Shown here piece after piece: positions 37,941-49,601 of a DNA stretch of 64,000 bases. Source of the stretch: Thalassotalea euphylliae (lineage in GTDB: Bacteria > Pseudomonadota > Gammaproteobacteria > Enterobacterales > Alteromonadaceae); the NCBI RefSeq assembly GCF_003390395.1, contig NZ_QUOV01000001.1:3410001-3474000 (forward strand). Direction: 5' to 3'. Made by a program: the position numbers and the translations under genes. The first letter of the stretch is position 1. Each line of letters begins with the position of its first letter. The notes below the pieces were generated by a model that did not search any database, was not told the DNA's origin, and worked only from the letters and a program-made list of their open reading frames with translations.

Positions 37941-39217
37941 TTAAGAGCAACTCTTACACCCAGAGTGATTAGATCGCGATCATACTCCAAATTAGCACGA
38001 GTGCTGTCACGATCGTTGTTTACGTATTCAAGCGTGAAGCTCAACCAATATGACATGTCATAGTATGCTTTTAACACAAGTCCATTGTTATCATCATCAC
38101 GAATTTCACCGACATCGCCTTCGTAAATGTCTTCACTGTAACGATACAATGCTTCGGTGCTGAATCGGTTATTCCAGTCATGCTGCCATGCCAGCTCGTG
38201 CGTGGTATTTATCACAAAGTAACCTTGACCATTTCGTCCGGGCACGAAGAACCCCTCACCATTGGTTTCCTGGGTTGAACGGCCTGTACTTAACTTAAAA
38301 CGAGAATAAGTTTTCGGTTCCCATTGCACTTGCGCATCCCATTCAAAGCCTGAATGATCTTCTCGAGAGTTTAAATCGAAGTTTTTGTCTTTATAGCCTA
38401 CTTTCGCATAACCAGTTGTTAGTGCAGTTGCTTCCCACTTAACACCCAGTAAATATTGCATTTCAACACTAGACAATTCGTTTTCTGGTGTGCGAGTAAA
38501 GTCGTAATCAACATCTAAACGCACCGCTTCAAATGTTAAATCAGTAGCTGAGCCTACACGGTAGTATAGCTTCGCCAGCATTTGATCTGTTTGGCGATCA
38601 CGCTCACGGGTTCTGTCTATCGGGTTACCACTTGCATCGACTACAAAACGCGCGTCATAGTTGTTATCTAAAAGTCCATATTCAAATTGCAGCCTTAAAT
38701 CCGCTTCAACTATGCCATAGTTGTATTCTAAATTAGTATAAAACTGCTGATATGTGTCAGGCTCTGTTAACCCTTCGCCCGTACCAATAGAAAAGCGGCT
38801 ACCTCTCTCGTCATGGCTGTCAATATAACCACCTTGTAAGACAAAACGATGGCGACTGTTAATTTCATAATTAACTTTGCCTGAAATGTCATGATCCGTG
38901 TAAGAGTCTTCATCACTGGCATGAAAAGCACCATGTGCTAACACATAATCCAATTGATAGCTGTTTTTACCAAATTCACCAAATTGTTTGCTGTAACTTA
39001 CACTTGGCTCGTAAATAGTTGCCCAAGAACTAATATCGTCAATATCCGAGCTGGCTACATTATCATCATAACGCTGATACACTTTGATTAGCGGAGTAAA
39101 CTGCCCACCAGAGACTTCAATACTTTGATCTTGTCGATCGTCTTCATTAATGATTGCTGAGTGAGCATGGCCTGCGAATAGGCTCCCCATTATTGCAGCC
39201 AACGGAAATACGCGCAT
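37937..39217 (-). CDS. Outer-membrane beta-barrel protein of the EPS export system (VpsM-like)
   Basis: 426 residues. A signal peptide (about 1-20, ending GHAHS) is followed by alternating amphipathic strands rich in Tyr, Asp and Arg throughout, ending in a strand VRVALK. It resembles the BBP2/DUF560-type barrels that accompany short Wza proteins in exosortase and Vps-like loci, where they form the outer-membrane pore. A TATAAT-like -10 box lies at 39269-39274 on the minus strand with a poor -35. It heads the five-gene export operon and is divergent from the priming transferase. Confidence 0.82.
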   Translation of the reverse strand: MRVFPLAAIMGSLFAGHAHSAIINEDDRQDQSIEVSGGQFTPLIKVYQRYDDNVASSDIDDISSWATIYEPSVSYSKQFGEFGKNSYQLDYVLAHGAFHASDEDSYTDHDISGKVNYEINSRHRFVLQGGYIDSHDERGSRFSIGTGEGLTEPDTYQQFYTNLEYNYGIVEADLRLQFEYGLLDNNYDARFVVDASGNPIDRTRERDRQTDQMLAKLYYRVGSATDLTFEAVRLDVDYDFTRTPENELSSVEMQYLLGVKWEATALTTGYAKVGYKDKNFDLNSREDHSGFEWDAQVQWEPKTYSRFKLSTGRSTQETNGEGFFVPGRNGQGYFVINTTHELAWQHDWNNRFSTEALYRYSEDIYEGDVGEIRDDDNNGLVLKAYYDMSYWLSFTLEYVNNDRDSTRANLEYDRDLITLGVRVALK

Positions 39218-39328
39218 TGCTTTCCCTTTAAATTTTATTCTTATTATTCCAATATATTAACGCTGTTGATTATACAGACAAATGCTAACAATTGAAGTAG
39301 TAAGGGTTAGCGAGAAGTGTTAAATTAT

Positions 39329-39357
39329 TTGACACTATCTTTATGATTTATTTTATA
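39329..39357 (+). promoter_or_regulatory. Sigma-70-like promoter for the priming transferase
   Basis: TTGACA, 17-bp spacer and TTTATA lie about 70 bp before the ATG at 39428, in the 210-bp divergent region. The -10 could also be read one base later as TTATAT. Confidence 0.5.
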
Positions 39358-39427
39358 TTTTGACTTACGAATGTGCACCAAGCAAAATAACTAGCCCTGT
39401 ACTTGATAACAATATTTTTACAAAAAC

Positions 39428-40831
39428 ATGTACAATGGCTTACTTACTACGATTCAAAGCAGCTTCTCAGCACTATACCGACTGGTCGACCTAGTCGTTA
39501 TCTCAGGTTTATTCTTAATTATCCTGTTAACCAAACAAATTACTTTAGATATCAACTACCTAGTAGTGCTATTGCTTGCACTTTCAAGCTTTCTATTTCT
39601 TAGCCAAACCTTTGAGCTATATCGTTCATGGCGAACATCTACTACGTTCACCATGATGGCATATACTAGCCTAGTTTGGGGGCTAACTTGTACGATACTT
39701 ATCACCCTTGCCTACTTCACCAAAACAGGGGCAATTTATTCACGATTGGCAATTGGCCTTTGGTTCATTTCTACCCTAATCGCGCTAAATATTTGGCGGG
39801 TAATTTTTCGCGCTATTTTATTTAAGTTTCGCCGCACAGGTCTGAATTTAAAAAAAGTCGTTATTGTAGGTTTAACCAATGCAGGCGATAAACTAGCAAA
39901 ACAAATTAAGGAAAACCCAGAACTTGGCCTTGAACTCCTTGGTTTTTACGATGATAGGGATCCTAGCCGATTTAACGGTAACGGAGACCATACGCTATTA
40001 GGGGCTATCGACGACGCGATTGCCCTCGCCAAACAAAACAACGATATTGACCATATTTACATCGCCTTGCCCATGAAGGCAGAAGAGCGTATTCAAACGA
40101 TATTAACCGGCTTTAGCGACTCGACAGCAACCGTTCATATTATTCCAGACTTTTTCATTTACAACTTACTCCATGCTCGTTGGCAACATATTGGCACCAT
40201 GCAAACACTTAGCGTATTCGATACTCCATTTGAAGGGTTTAGTAAGTCACTTAAACGACTTGAAGACATAGTTTTAACCTTGCTGATTTTCCCCTTTACA
40301 GCAATTCCAATGTTAGTGATTGCCTGCGCGGTAAAATTGACATCTAAAGGGCCTATTTTATTTAAGCAAAATCGCTACGGGTTAGACGGTCAAGAAATCA
40401 ACGTATATAAATTTCGCAGTATGCAGTTAGTGCCCAAAACTGAAGGAAAAGTTGTACAAGCAACTCGATTTGACGCCAGAGTGACCAAAGTTGGCGCTTT
40501 TATTCGCCGTACCTCATTAGATGAACTCCCACAACTCTTTAATGTGCTAAAAGGTGAAATGTCGCTAGTTGGCCCGCGTCCCCATGCCGTTGAACACAAC
40601 GAAGAATATCGCTCATTAATCGGTGGTTATATGTTGCGACATAAAGTTAAGCCTGGCATAACCGGTTGGGCGCAAGTTAATGGCTGGCGAGGAGAAACAG
40701 ACACGTTGGATAAAATGACTAAACGAGTAGAATATGATTTATTTTATATTCAAAACTGGTCACTGATGTTTGACCTAAGAATTCTAGTGCACACCTTGTT
40801 TACAGGCTTTGTGAATAAAAACGCTTATTAG
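39428..40831 (+). CDS. Undecaprenyl-phosphate glucose phosphotransferase (WcaJ/VpsL-like)
   Basis: 467 residues, the long form of the priming-enzyme family. Four or so membrane helices (about 18-115) precede a Rossmann-like CoA-binding domain (VVIVGLTNAGDKLAKQI, about 137-250). One more helix (about 280-303) leads to the catalytic domain: KLTSKGPILFKQNRYG, YKFRSMQ, RRTSLDELPQLFNVL, MSLVGPRPHAV. It should add glucose- or galactose-1-phosphate to the lipid carrier and start the second EPS. The IS3-family element begins 16 bp past its stop codon. Confidence 0.92.
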   Translation: MYNGLLTTIQSSFSALYRLVDLVVISGLFLIILLTKQITLDINYLVVLLLALSSFLFLSQTFELYRSWRTSTTFTMMAYTSLVWGLTCTILITLAYFTKTGAIYSRLAIGLWFISTLIALNIWRVIFRAILFKFRRTGLNLKKVVIVGLTNAGDKLAKQIKENPELGLELLGFYDDRDPSRFNGNGDHTLLGAIDDAIALAKQNNDIDHIYIALPMKAEERIQTILTGFSDSTATVHIIPDFFIYNLLHARWQHIGTMQTLSVFDTPFEGFSKSLKRLEDIVLTLLIFPFTAIPMLVIACAVKLTSKGPILFKQNRYGLDGQEINVYKFRSMQLVPKTEGKVVQATRFDARVTKVGAFIRRTSLDELPQLFNVLKGEMSLVGPRPHAVEHNEEYRSLIGGYMLRHKVKPGITGWAQVNGWRGETDTLDKMTKRVEYDLFYIQNWSLMFDLRILVHTLFTGFVNKNAY

Positions 40832-40908
40832 TTTTCAGCTAATAAGTGTAGTGGTATAACAAATTTGGCCACCTAGTTAGAGGTGGTATCATCACCTCAT
40901 AAAATTGA

Positions 40909-42098
<1,190 letters not shown>

Positions 42099-42163
42099 CC
42101 ACTACAAAGCTAAGCCATTGTCAAAATTCACAAATTTAGCCTGTATCCTAGGTTTAAAATATA

Positions 42164-43150
42164 TCAGTGGCTTCTGGCCTGCTCAACGTTATCAACATAC
42201 CATTGATAAGCATGAGCTAGGCCTTCTTGCAAGCTAATCTGGTAACGCCAGCCCAAAGAGCTGAGTCGTGAAACGTCCATTAGCTTTCTCGGTACACCAT
42301 CGGGTTTAGAAGTATCAAACGCAATTTCTCCATCAAAACCTACAACCTTAGCAACTGTTTCCACTAAGGTTTTAATTGTGCAATCTTCACCTGTTCCTAC
42401 ATTAATATGGCTAAGCATCTCTTGGGTACTTGCCTGATATTGTTTGTTGTCTAAGTTCATAACAAAGACACTGGCATCAGCCATATCGTCGACATGCAAA
42501 AATTCTCGCATCGGCTTGCCACTGCCCCATGCAACCACTTCACTATCACCTTGTATTTTTGCTTGATGAAATCGCTGAATAAGTGCAGGAATAACGTGCG
42601 AGTTCTCTGGATGATAATTATCATTGGAGCCATACAAGTTTGTCGGCATAACACTGCGATATTGCCGTCCATATTGTCGATTGTATGATTCGCACATCTT
42701 GATACCAGCAATCTTGGCAATTGCATAGGGCTCATTAGTTGGCTCTAACGTATTGGTTAACAACGCGGATTCGGCCATTGGCTGCAATGCTAGTTGGGGA
42801 TAAATACATGACGAGCCAAGGAACAACAACTTATCTACGTCGGCTAGGTGGGCGCCGTGAATAATATTATTTTGAATAGCGAGGTTTTCATAAATAAATT
42901 CAGCAGGGTAAGTGTTATTGGCATGAATACCACCAACTTTCGCAGCTGCTAAATAAATTTGATCTATTTTTTGAGCAGCTAAAAATTCAAATACGGCTTG
43001 CTGATCAGTAAGGTCTAGCTGTTTTCTAGCACAAGTTACTAGTTCTATGCTGGGATCTAGCGCTAGCTTTCTAACCAATGCACTACCTACCATGCCTTTG
43101 TGACCTGCAACAAATACTCGTTGCTTTGGCTTAATATTGAGCATAGACAC
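42164..43150 (-). CDS. fcl: GDP-L-fucose synthase
   Basis: 328 residues of the extended SDR family. The NADP-binding motif is [13 protein letters not shown] (about 13-25). The catalytic triad is Ser in LGSSCIYP with Tyr and Lys in [30 protein letters not shown] is a strong signature of GDP-4-keto-6-deoxymannose epimerase-reductase. It finishes GDP-fucose synthesis from the gmd product, whose gene overlaps by one base upstream. Confidence 0.96.
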   Translation of the reverse strand: MSMLNIKPKQRVFVAGHKGMVGSALVRKLALDPSIELVTCARKQLDLTDQQAVFEFLAAQKIDQIYLAAAKVGGIHANNTYPAEFIYENLAIQNNIIHGAHLADVDKLLFLGSSCIYPQLALQPMAESALLTNTLEPTNEPYAIAKIAGIKMCESYNRQYGRQYRSVMPTNLYGSNDNYHPENSHVIPALIQRFHQAKIQGDSEVVAWGSGKPMREFLHVDDMADASVFVMNLDNKQYQASTQEMLSHINVGTGEDCTIKTLVETVAKVVGFDGEIAFDTSKPDGVPRKLMDVSRLSSLGWRYQISLQEGLAHAYQWYVDNVEQARSH

Positions 43151-44274
43151 TAACGTTCCTCCGCCATGCTCACATCGAATCCATTAGACTTAAGTAAAGC
43201 GTGCTGTTTAGCAATAGCCAAATCATGCTGTACCATCTCCTGAACCATTGCCTCGAAACTAGTTTCAGGTTGCCAACCTAGCTTTTGCTTAGCCTTTGAT
43301 GGATCGCCTAGCAGTGTTTCTACCTCAGCAGGTCGGAAGTATTTTTTATCAACTCGAACTATCACCTCGCCAGCTTTAACACTCGGCGCATGCTCAGACT
43401 TTACTGCTTTAACAACACCGATTTCATCTACTCCAGTACCTCGCCACTCAATACTAATCCCTAGTTCATCAGCCGCATGCTCAACAAACTGTCGAACAGA
43501 GTATTGTTTACCCGTTGCGATCACGAAGTCTTCTGGCTGTTCTTGTTGAAGCATCATCCATTGCATTTTTACATAATCGCGTGCATGTCCCCAATCGCGC
43601 AGCGCATCCATATTGCCCAAATACAAACAAGAATCTAATCCTTGAGCAATATTGGCTAACGCCCGCGTAATTTTGCGCGTAACAAAGGTTTCACCACGGC
43701 GAGGTGATTCATGATTAAACAAAATACCATTGCTGGCATGCAAGCCATACGCTTCGCGATAATTAACGACCATCCAGTATGCATACATTTTGGCAACGCC
43801 ATAAGGTGATCTAGGATGAAAAGGTGTAGTTTCAGTTTGTGGAATTTCTTTCACTTGTCCGTATAACTCAGAAGTAGACGCTTGATAAAATCGTGTTTTC
43901 TTCTCTAACCCCAGAAAGCGAATGGCCTCTAGAAGCCTTAGAGTACCAATTGCGTCAACATCAGCAGTATACTCTGGGCTGTCAAACGAGACCGCTACAT
44001 GGCTTTGCGCCCCTAAATTGTATACTTCATCTGGACGAATATCTGACAATAAGCGGGTTAAATTGGAAGTGTCAGTAAGATCTCCATAGTGTAAGTAGAA
44101 ACTTTTGTTATCCAGATGAGGGTCTTGATAGATGTGGTCAATTCGCTCAGTGTTAAAGCTCGATGCCCGACGCTTGATACCATGCACATCATAACCTTTT
44201 TCCAACAGGAATTCAGCTAAATAAGAGCCATCTTGCCCAGTTACCCCTGTGATCAACGCGACTTTCTTACTCAT
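43150..44274 (-). CDS. gmd: GDP-mannose 4,6-dehydratase
   Basis: About 374 residues. The N-terminus is [19 protein letters not shown], with [10 protein letters not shown], a SELYG motif with the catalytic Thr/Glu ([10 protein letters not shown]), [13 protein letters not shown] for Tyr and Lys, and [18 protein letters not shown]. It converts GDP-mannose to GDP-4-keto-6-deoxymannose, the fucose precursor. MSKKVAL at 44274 is the usual Gmd start; an upstream GTG at 44292 would add six residues. Adjacent fcl completes the pathway. Confidence 0.96.
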   Translation of the reverse strand: MSKKVALITGVTGQDGSYLAEFLLEKGYDVHGIKRRASSFNTERIDHIYQDPHLDNKSFYLHYGDLTDTSNLTRLLSDIRPDEVYNLGAQSHVAVSFDSPEYTADVDAIGTLRLLEAIRFLGLEKKTRFYQASTSELYGQVKEIPQTETTPFHPRSPYGVAKMYAYWMVVNYREAYGLHASNGILFNHESPRRGETFVTRKITRALANIAQGLDSCLYLGNMDALRDWGHARDYVKMQWMMLQQEQPEDFVIATGKQYSVRQFVEHAADELGISIEWRGTGVDEIGVVKAVKSEHAPSVKAGEVIVRVDKKYFRPAEVETLLGDPSKAKQKLGWQPETSFEAMVQEMVQHDLAIAKQHALLKSNGFDVSMAEER

Positions 44275-44293
44275 ACTAATTAGCTCTACCACT

Positions 44294-46213
44294 TCATTTT
44301 TTATTTTTGTTTAACAATTGTCTAACGAAATAATATAAGAATCGAGGGTTTTGTCTAAAATATCTCTTAAAAAGCCTTCTAGGTTCGCAAGCAAGTCTAA
44401 ACAACCACTCTAAACCAGCTTTTTGAAGCCACACTGGCGCATGCTTTTTTTCACCAGCAATAAAATCGAAAGCGGCCCCTACACCTATCATCACGCAATC
44501 TAATGAATGTTTATGGGCGGCCATCCAGCTCTCTTGTTTGGGACATCCTATCCCAACAAAAAGTACATCTACTTCTAGAGCGTTAATAGCTTTAATTTGG
44601 GCTTTATCTTCTTCTTCACTTAAGGGTCTAAAGGGTGGAGAATAGCTGTAGACTATCTGAATATTTGAATACTTCTTTGATAAGTTATTTTTAACAAGCT
44701 CAAGTACATCTATAGAGTTACCACCATATAAACCAAGCCTAATGCCTTTAGTTGAACTAACTTTGCATAGTTCAATCATTAAATCTTGGCCTCGGATTTG
44801 TTGAGCTTCAGATTGACCTAAGAGTTTTTGAGCCCAAAAAATGGGGCGACCATCCGCAACAACAAGATCCGCGCTGTTAACGACTTTTGAAAAGGTTTTA
44901 TTGTCGTAAACTTCCATACACATGTGTACGTTTGATACACATATATACGCACCTTTTCGTCTGATAATCATACTTTCTATTGAATTTACTATTTTCTTAA
45001 ATGAGGCTGCATGAGTATGCATACCTAAGACTTTAACCTGCTGCAATGGCTTTTCTATAGTTCGTTGAGTCACTTCGTTGTATATTTTCAATAACTGTAA
45101 ATAATTACTTTCTGGTCGAAATTTACTGTTGAATAGCCTTAATGCCTCGCTACCAAACAATTTCCTCTCTTTTTCATTCGAGCATATACGCGATATCTGT
45201 ACCTGCAATTCAGAAATATTACCAGCATTAAACAACAATCCATTTTTACCATGATGTACAAGTTCTGTATGTGCTCCAACATTACTTGCGACAACGGGTA
45301 TACCGCATGAATATGCTTCAATAATTGAAAGTCCGAAAGATTCAAAGCACTCCGACGGTACGATAAGGAATTTTGATTGTGAAATTTCTTTTAGCGCAAC
45401 TTCCTGTTCTACATACCCCATAAATTTTATATTTGGCAGAGCGTTTTTTCTTAGCTCAGCTTCTAGCGGGCCAGTGCCCAAGATCCTCAATTCAATATCT
45501 GTCGATCGCCATGCTTTAATTAAGGTATTAACACCTTTCTCGATTGATAAGCGGCCGCAATAAATTGCATAGTTTCCACATAACTCTGACTCTAAGTCTC
45601 CTTTTGATTGAACAAAGTTTGGCTTTACGTAAATACGATTACTTGGTACTCCTGCCTGTTGGTACAATTTCTTTACAGTACTTGATACTGCTATCAAACC
45701 ATCTACCTTGGTTTCCAGAACACGCTTTTTACGTATGCGAGCAATCACCCTAGCCAATAGAAAAGTGGCCAAATAGGAGTCCCTGTATACTCTATGTTTT
45801 ACTTGAAGGTAGGGAGTAAAAATTATGCTTTGAAAATTAAATTTACCGTCAATGAACAATGTTGCACTAGGACACAAATACCTATAATTGTGTAAAGTGG
45901 CGACAACAGGGACACCTGCTTCCTGACATGCATCAAATATAGATACAGTTAACAATGGAAAAACGTTGTGTACATGAACCATGTCTGGACTAAATGTTTT
46001 GAGTTTGTTTTTAAGCTTGTCTTTGTACTCTTTTGAGTATGATAAATTCAAAGCTAAACTAATCTTATCGATCAATGAGCGAATGTTTTTACTATCGGCG
46101 CTAAATAATTCAACTTGATGTCCATATTGTTGAAGCAACTTAATTTCACTTTTTACTACTGTTTCTTCACCACCTAATTGTTGGTAAAAATTATGACAAA
46201 AGAGAATTTTCAA
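44294..46213 (-). CDS. Fusion glycosyltransferase: GT4 domain plus WecG/TagA/CpsF (GT26) domain
   Basis: 639 residues in one frame. Residues 1-380 are a GT4 (GT-B) enzyme: [32 protein letters not shown], and [22 protein letters not shown] for the donor-site Glu pair. Residues about 395-639 are a GT26 enzyme: [45 protein letters not shown] and a conserved Arg/Trp-rich end ([16 protein letters not shown]). GT26 members such as WecG use UDP-ManNAc-type donors on lipid-linked acceptors. The two activities are normally separate proteins, so this one may add two successive sugars. Both halves keep their motifs. Confidence 0.9.
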   Translation of the reverse strand: MKILFCHNFYQQLGGEETVVKSEIKLLQQYGHQVELFSADSKNIRSLIDKISLALNLSYSKEYKDKLKNKLKTFSPDMVHVHNVFPLLTVSIFDACQEAGVPVVATLHNYRYLCPSATLFIDGKFNFQSIIFTPYLQVKHRVYRDSYLATFLLARVIARIRKKRVLETKVDGLIAVSSTVKKLYQQAGVPSNRIYVKPNFVQSKGDLESELCGNYAIYCGRLSIEKGVNTLIKAWRSTDIELRILGTGPLEAELRKNALPNIKFMGYVEQEVALKEISQSKFLIVPSECFESFGLSIIEAYSCGIPVVASNVGAHTELVHHGKNGLLFNAGNISELQVQISRICSNEKERKLFGSEALRLFNSKFRPESNYLQLLKIYNEVTQRTIEKPLQQVKVLGMHTHAASFKKIVNSIESMIIRRKGAYICVSNVHMCMEVYDNKTFSKVVNSADLVVADGRPIFWAQKLLGQSEAQQIRGQDLMIELCKVSSTKGIRLGLYGGNSIDVLELVKNNLSKKYSNIQIVYSYSPPFRPLSEEEDKAQIKAINALEVDVLFVGIGCPKQESWMAAHKHSLDCVMIGVGAAFDFIAGEKKHAPVWLQKAGLEWLFRLACEPRRLFKRYFRQNPRFLYYFVRQLLNKNKK

Positions 46214-46214
46214 T

Positions 46215-47528
46215 TTATCGTTCCAAACAGTAATAGCGAGAAAAACATGATATATAAAAAGAACTTAATAAAAAAATAAACGTGTTTACTGTAAAATCTT
46301 CCATAAATGCATTAGATGTAACACCAAATACTAACACGCTAATAAAAATCAAAATCGCGATGATTAAATTTCGATAATCATAATGAGTCACAAAACTCGA
46401 CATATTCAATATTTTTATGATGTTGTATAAATTTACGCCAACCATCAACATAAATACTGTAAAACCAATAAGTCCTAAGTCAACTAATACTTCTAAGTAC
46501 ATGTTGTGCATATTGCCAAAGGCCCCCTGGTAATAGGTTAAAGCTATTTTTTTCCCTCCAACTAAGAAACCACCTCCAAAAACTACATTTATACCGCTGA
46601 AAAAATCAGAAATGAATAAATTCCAAGCCTCAAATCTTCCTGATCCTGTTGCTAAAGACTTTGCACTGCGTCCCATCGTTTCATTTATTTCAGGAAGGAA
46701 GATAGCTATAATTAAAAATAAAAAAAGTACTACAACTTTAGCTATTATCTTTACATTTAAGTTACGACGAGTTGCTATCCATACAAAAGCTATTGATATT
46801 ATTGCAGCTATCATTAAAGCCCGTGTTCCACCGAGGTAAAGCCCAATAAGTGCGAATAAACAAATTAATATGTTAGATAATGAATAACCATTTGAAAAAA
46901 ACTTTGCTGCACCATAAAACAAAACTAATAAGGCACACAGGCCATAATCACGGCGAAAAAACCAACCTCCAACTAAACGCTCAAAACCAATGTAACTGGT
47001 TAGCACTACAGCGTCAGGTATAACCACAAACATAATTATGTTATATAGAAAGTTAATGGCTATATAACTGCCAACTAAATACAAAGTACTGTTTATGAAG
47101 GCTCTGCCAGAGGCTAGCATATACAGAGCAAACATCAGCAATACGAAAAATTGAAATAATCTAAAGCCAGACAGTAAAAAACCAACAGAAAACAACTGAG
47201 AAATAACACAACAAAAAAGCAATGAAAACCATAGTTTTACTGTCATGCTTTGCTTAATAACATCTCTTAAATAGCCAGCTTTTTTTGTCAATATTGAAAA
47301 AAATAAAACTATCGCAAAAATAAACCATGCCGCGATTTGAAAATAAGCCTTAGTATTAAGGCTTCCAGCAAGAGAAGCGCCGGCACTCCTTGCAAATTCG
47401 TTAACCTCAACAGCTTTTTGAAGCGGAAATGGAGGCCCCCAAATTACAACTAAAAGGAGAATAATCAATAATTTATCAAGAAACCTCAAATTCCAGTAGG
47501 TTGTTTTTACTTCTTCATATTTATTCAT
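46215..47528 (-). CDS. O-antigen/EPS polymerase (Wzy-like)
   Basis: 437 residues with about 11-12 membrane helices and a periplasmic loop containing GNMHNMYLEVLVDLG (about 350), the Wzy_C-type HN-x-YL signature. It should join repeat units in the periplasm. The gene is strongly AT-rich, as often seen for strain-specific wzy genes. It overlaps the upstream kinase-like gene by 8 bp and ends one base before the fusion glycosyltransferase gene. Confidence 0.85.
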   Translation of the reverse strand: MNKYEEVKTTYWNLRFLDKLLIILLLVVIWGPPFPLQKAVEVNEFARSAGASLAGSLNTKAYFQIAAWFIFAIVLFFSILTKKAGYLRDVIKQSMTVKLWFSLLFCCVISQLFSVGFLLSGFRLFQFFVLLMFALYMLASGRAFINSTLYLVGSYIAINFLYNIIMFVVIPDAVVLTSYIGFERLVGGWFFRRDYGLCALLVLFYGAAKFFSNGYSLSNILICLFALIGLYLGGTRALMIAAIISIAFVWIATRRNLNVKIIAKVVVLFLFLIIAIFLPEINETMGRSAKSLATGSGRFEAWNLFISDFFSGINVVFGGGFLVGGKKIALTYYQGAFGNMHNMYLEVLVDLGLIGFTVFMLMVGVNLYNIIKILNMSSFVTHYDYRNLIIAILIFISVLVFGVTSNAFMEDFTVNTFIFLLSSFYISCFSRYYCLER

Positions 47529-48618
47529 TTAGTTCACACACAATATTCTCGATAAGCTTTCCATAGCCATTTTCAATAATATTATTTGGCCCTAGGCTCC
47601 CATCTTGAGACATTAAATAGAACGTACATATATCCAATAGGTAAGCTAGCAGTTGATATTTAGGTAAAAACATCCAGTGCCTGTATCTTTTATATTGGGC
47701 ACACTCTAGGCGTGAAAGTTGGCTTTCGACAAAGCTCGTTGATAGTTTGTTTTTTAATACACTAGGCATGAATAAAAAATGAAATATATCGTACATAGGT
47801 ACGAAGCAAGGCTGGGAAAACTCCCAATCAAAAGCGTATATCGATCCCTTTGTTATGCGCAAGTTCCATGGTGCCATGTCTCTATGAACTCGTGAAAACT
47901 CAAGTTGTCCTTTTAAACCGTTTTCAAGTAAAGCCAATGCTGACTTATAGTGTTTAAGCTCTCTCTGATCTAGCTTATGTTCTATTTGATTTAAATTCGA
48001 CTTGATACAAAAATACATTGTGGAAGTGCAGAAGGATGATTTTTGAGTTGTTTTTTCAAATAGGACATCAACAAAACTAATTACTTCATTCAAATGTTTA
48101 GCGGATACAAAACCAGAAGCAGCAACTACAGATTGATTAAGCATCGTGTAACCATCCATTCTAACTACACTATTCACTTCAGGAATATTATCAAGCTTGC
48201 CTTCCAACTCATGTAAAGCGATAGCCTCCTTTTCTATCAGCAACTTACTACTTTCTGTTGAGGCAATTTTTATAATGCAACAATCATTTTCGTCAATAGG
48301 AAAAAACGCAACATTTTTACTATACGGGCCTGGTGTCCCTATATACAAAGATAAGTTTTGTCCTGAGTTTCCAAATGTTCTATTAAAATAACCTGAGAAG
48401 TTCGCTGACAACCTAAGGTACTTTCTAGCTTTCCCAAAATAAAAAAGTCTATCTAGCCAAAACTTAACTTTTTGATTAAAACTCGGTAAAAAAATTGCCT
48501 GCCATTTTGAGCATTTGCTATTCAATGGGATGATAAATTTAGGTTTCGTCGAACTAGGCATAAGAACGTGAGTTGCATCACCTTTGCTCACATTTTCAAA
48601 TATCGAATACTTAGTCAT
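47521..48618 (-). CDS. APH/choline-kinase-fold phosphotransferase in the EPS locus
   Basis: 365 residues. The C-terminal lobe has the catalytic loop VHRDMAPWNLR (Asp and Asn, about 242-252) and the metal-binding YAFDWEFSQ (about 262), the pattern of aminoglycoside phosphotransferase and choline-kinase-like enzymes. The N-terminal lobe has a glycine-containing GTPGPYSKN and a possible Lys in CCIIKIAS. Within a polysaccharide operon it more likely phosphorylates a sugar, lipid-linked glycan or small substituent than an antibiotic. Substrate unknown. It overlaps both neighbours by 8 bp. Confidence 0.75.
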   Translation of the reverse strand: MTKYSIFENVSKGDATHVLMPSSTKPKFIIPLNSKCSKWQAIFLPSFNQKVKFWLDRLFYFGKARKYLRLSANFSGYFNRTFGNSGQNLSLYIGTPGPYSKNVAFFPIDENDCCIIKIASTESSKLLIEKEAIALHELEGKLDNIPEVNSVVRMDGYTMLNQSVVAASGFVSAKHLNEVISFVDVLFEKTTQKSSFCTSTMYFCIKSNLNQIEHKLDQRELKHYKSALALLENGLKGQLEFSRVHRDMAPWNLRITKGSIYAFDWEFSQPCFVPMYDIFHFLFMPSVLKNKLSTSFVESQLSRLECAQYKRYRHWMFLPKYQLLAYLLDICTFYLMSQDGSLGPNNIIENGYGKLIENIVCELNE

Positions 48619-49585
48619 AAAAACCGGACTTAGAAGATGAATACTTCCTTGAAAGAAGCAAGTTTAATTTAAATCGATGGACCAGTGATTGATAACTTAT
48701 CCCTAAAATATCAATAATTTCTCTCCATATTTTTTCTTTTCTACTTCCATTTTTTGCCAATGTACATAACTTCGCTTTGTCGATACCGTAAAAGCTCAGA
48801 GTATCTTGCCCCAATCCAGATAAATACCGGTTTAAATAAATCCGCCTAGCTCTTGTATTAAACGTCGAAAGCCACTTTTCTACTGGCAAACTTGAAACCG
48901 TATCATAATGCTCTTGACCCGCGGAGTCCCCTAACTCTTCTTTATCAAACTTTTGCTGATTTAGCCTATTAAGTAATTTCGGTGTCCATGGTAGCTGCAA
49001 ATAATCAAACAACTCTTGGCAGGTGTGATCGCAATCAGTCACTAACTTCTCATAATCAACAACAAAGGACCTGTCTTTATATTTTTTATATCCAGCAAAA
49101 AGCATTTTAGGACCTTCATCTACGTCCACACGGCTTCGATATAATTTAAAAAATCGACCCTCGCACCATGTCTCAATAATAGAAGACAACACCTGTTGAG
49201 GTTGGCGAAATAAAAAAATAAACTTTGCGTTAGGAAAGAGCTCAACAATCTCGTCAATTATTAGAAAGTACCTTGGTGTTTTATCGACGAAATATTTAGT
49301 GTCCTCATTTGCTGCGGAAGTGTATAAACCCTGAACAAAAGTAGCTAGCTGTGAATTGAAATTTCCCGCAACCTTAATATTTACCTTATTTGCAAATCGG
49401 TTAATCGCATTTGCGCTTGTTGCGTGAGAATATTTGGCAACCCCAGCATCAGGTTTAAGCATATTAACTAGAGGCAATAAAATCCAGGGTTCGGGGGTTG
49501 AGCTAATTTCATCATGACACGATAAAATTCTTTGTACTAATGTAGAGCCAGATCTAGGTAATGAAAAAATAAATACAGGGGTCAT
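48611..49585 (-). CDS. PAPS-dependent sulfotransferase
   Basis: 324 residues. The N-terminal FIFSLPRSGSTLVQRIL is the PAPS 5'-phosphosulfate loop. FIFLFRQPQQVLSSIIE near 125 is the 3'-phosphate-binding Arg region. A conserved VDKTPRY segment (about 97) helps orient the donor. It is related to the Sulfotransfer_1/3 families and probably sulfates a sugar hydroxyl of the EPS repeat. No PAPS-synthesis genes are in the window, so PAPS must come from general sulfur assimilation. It overlaps the kinase-like gene downstream. Confidence 0.88.
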   Translation of the reverse strand: MTPVFIFSLPRSGSTLVQRILSCHDEISSTPEPWILLPLVNMLKPDAGVAKYSHATSANAINRFANKVNIKVAGNFNSQLATFVQGLYTSAANEDTKYFVDKTPRYFLIIDEIVELFPNAKFIFLFRQPQQVLSSIIETWCEGRFFKLYRSRVDVDEGPKMLFAGYKKYKDRSFVVDYEKLVTDCDHTCQELFDYLQLPWTPKLLNRLNQQKFDKEELGDSAGQEHYDTVSSLPVEKWLSTFNTRARRIYLNRYLSGLGQDTLSFYGIDKAKLCTLAKNGSRKEKIWREIIDILGISYQSLVHRFKLNLLLSRKYSSSKSGFYD

Positions 49586-49601
49586 GCGTACAACACTATG
49601 T

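Noticed and set aside
47521..48618. Aminoglycoside-resistance gene
   Set aside because: Only the fold-level kinase motifs match; the gene overlaps EPS genes on both sides, so an antibiotic target is unlikely.
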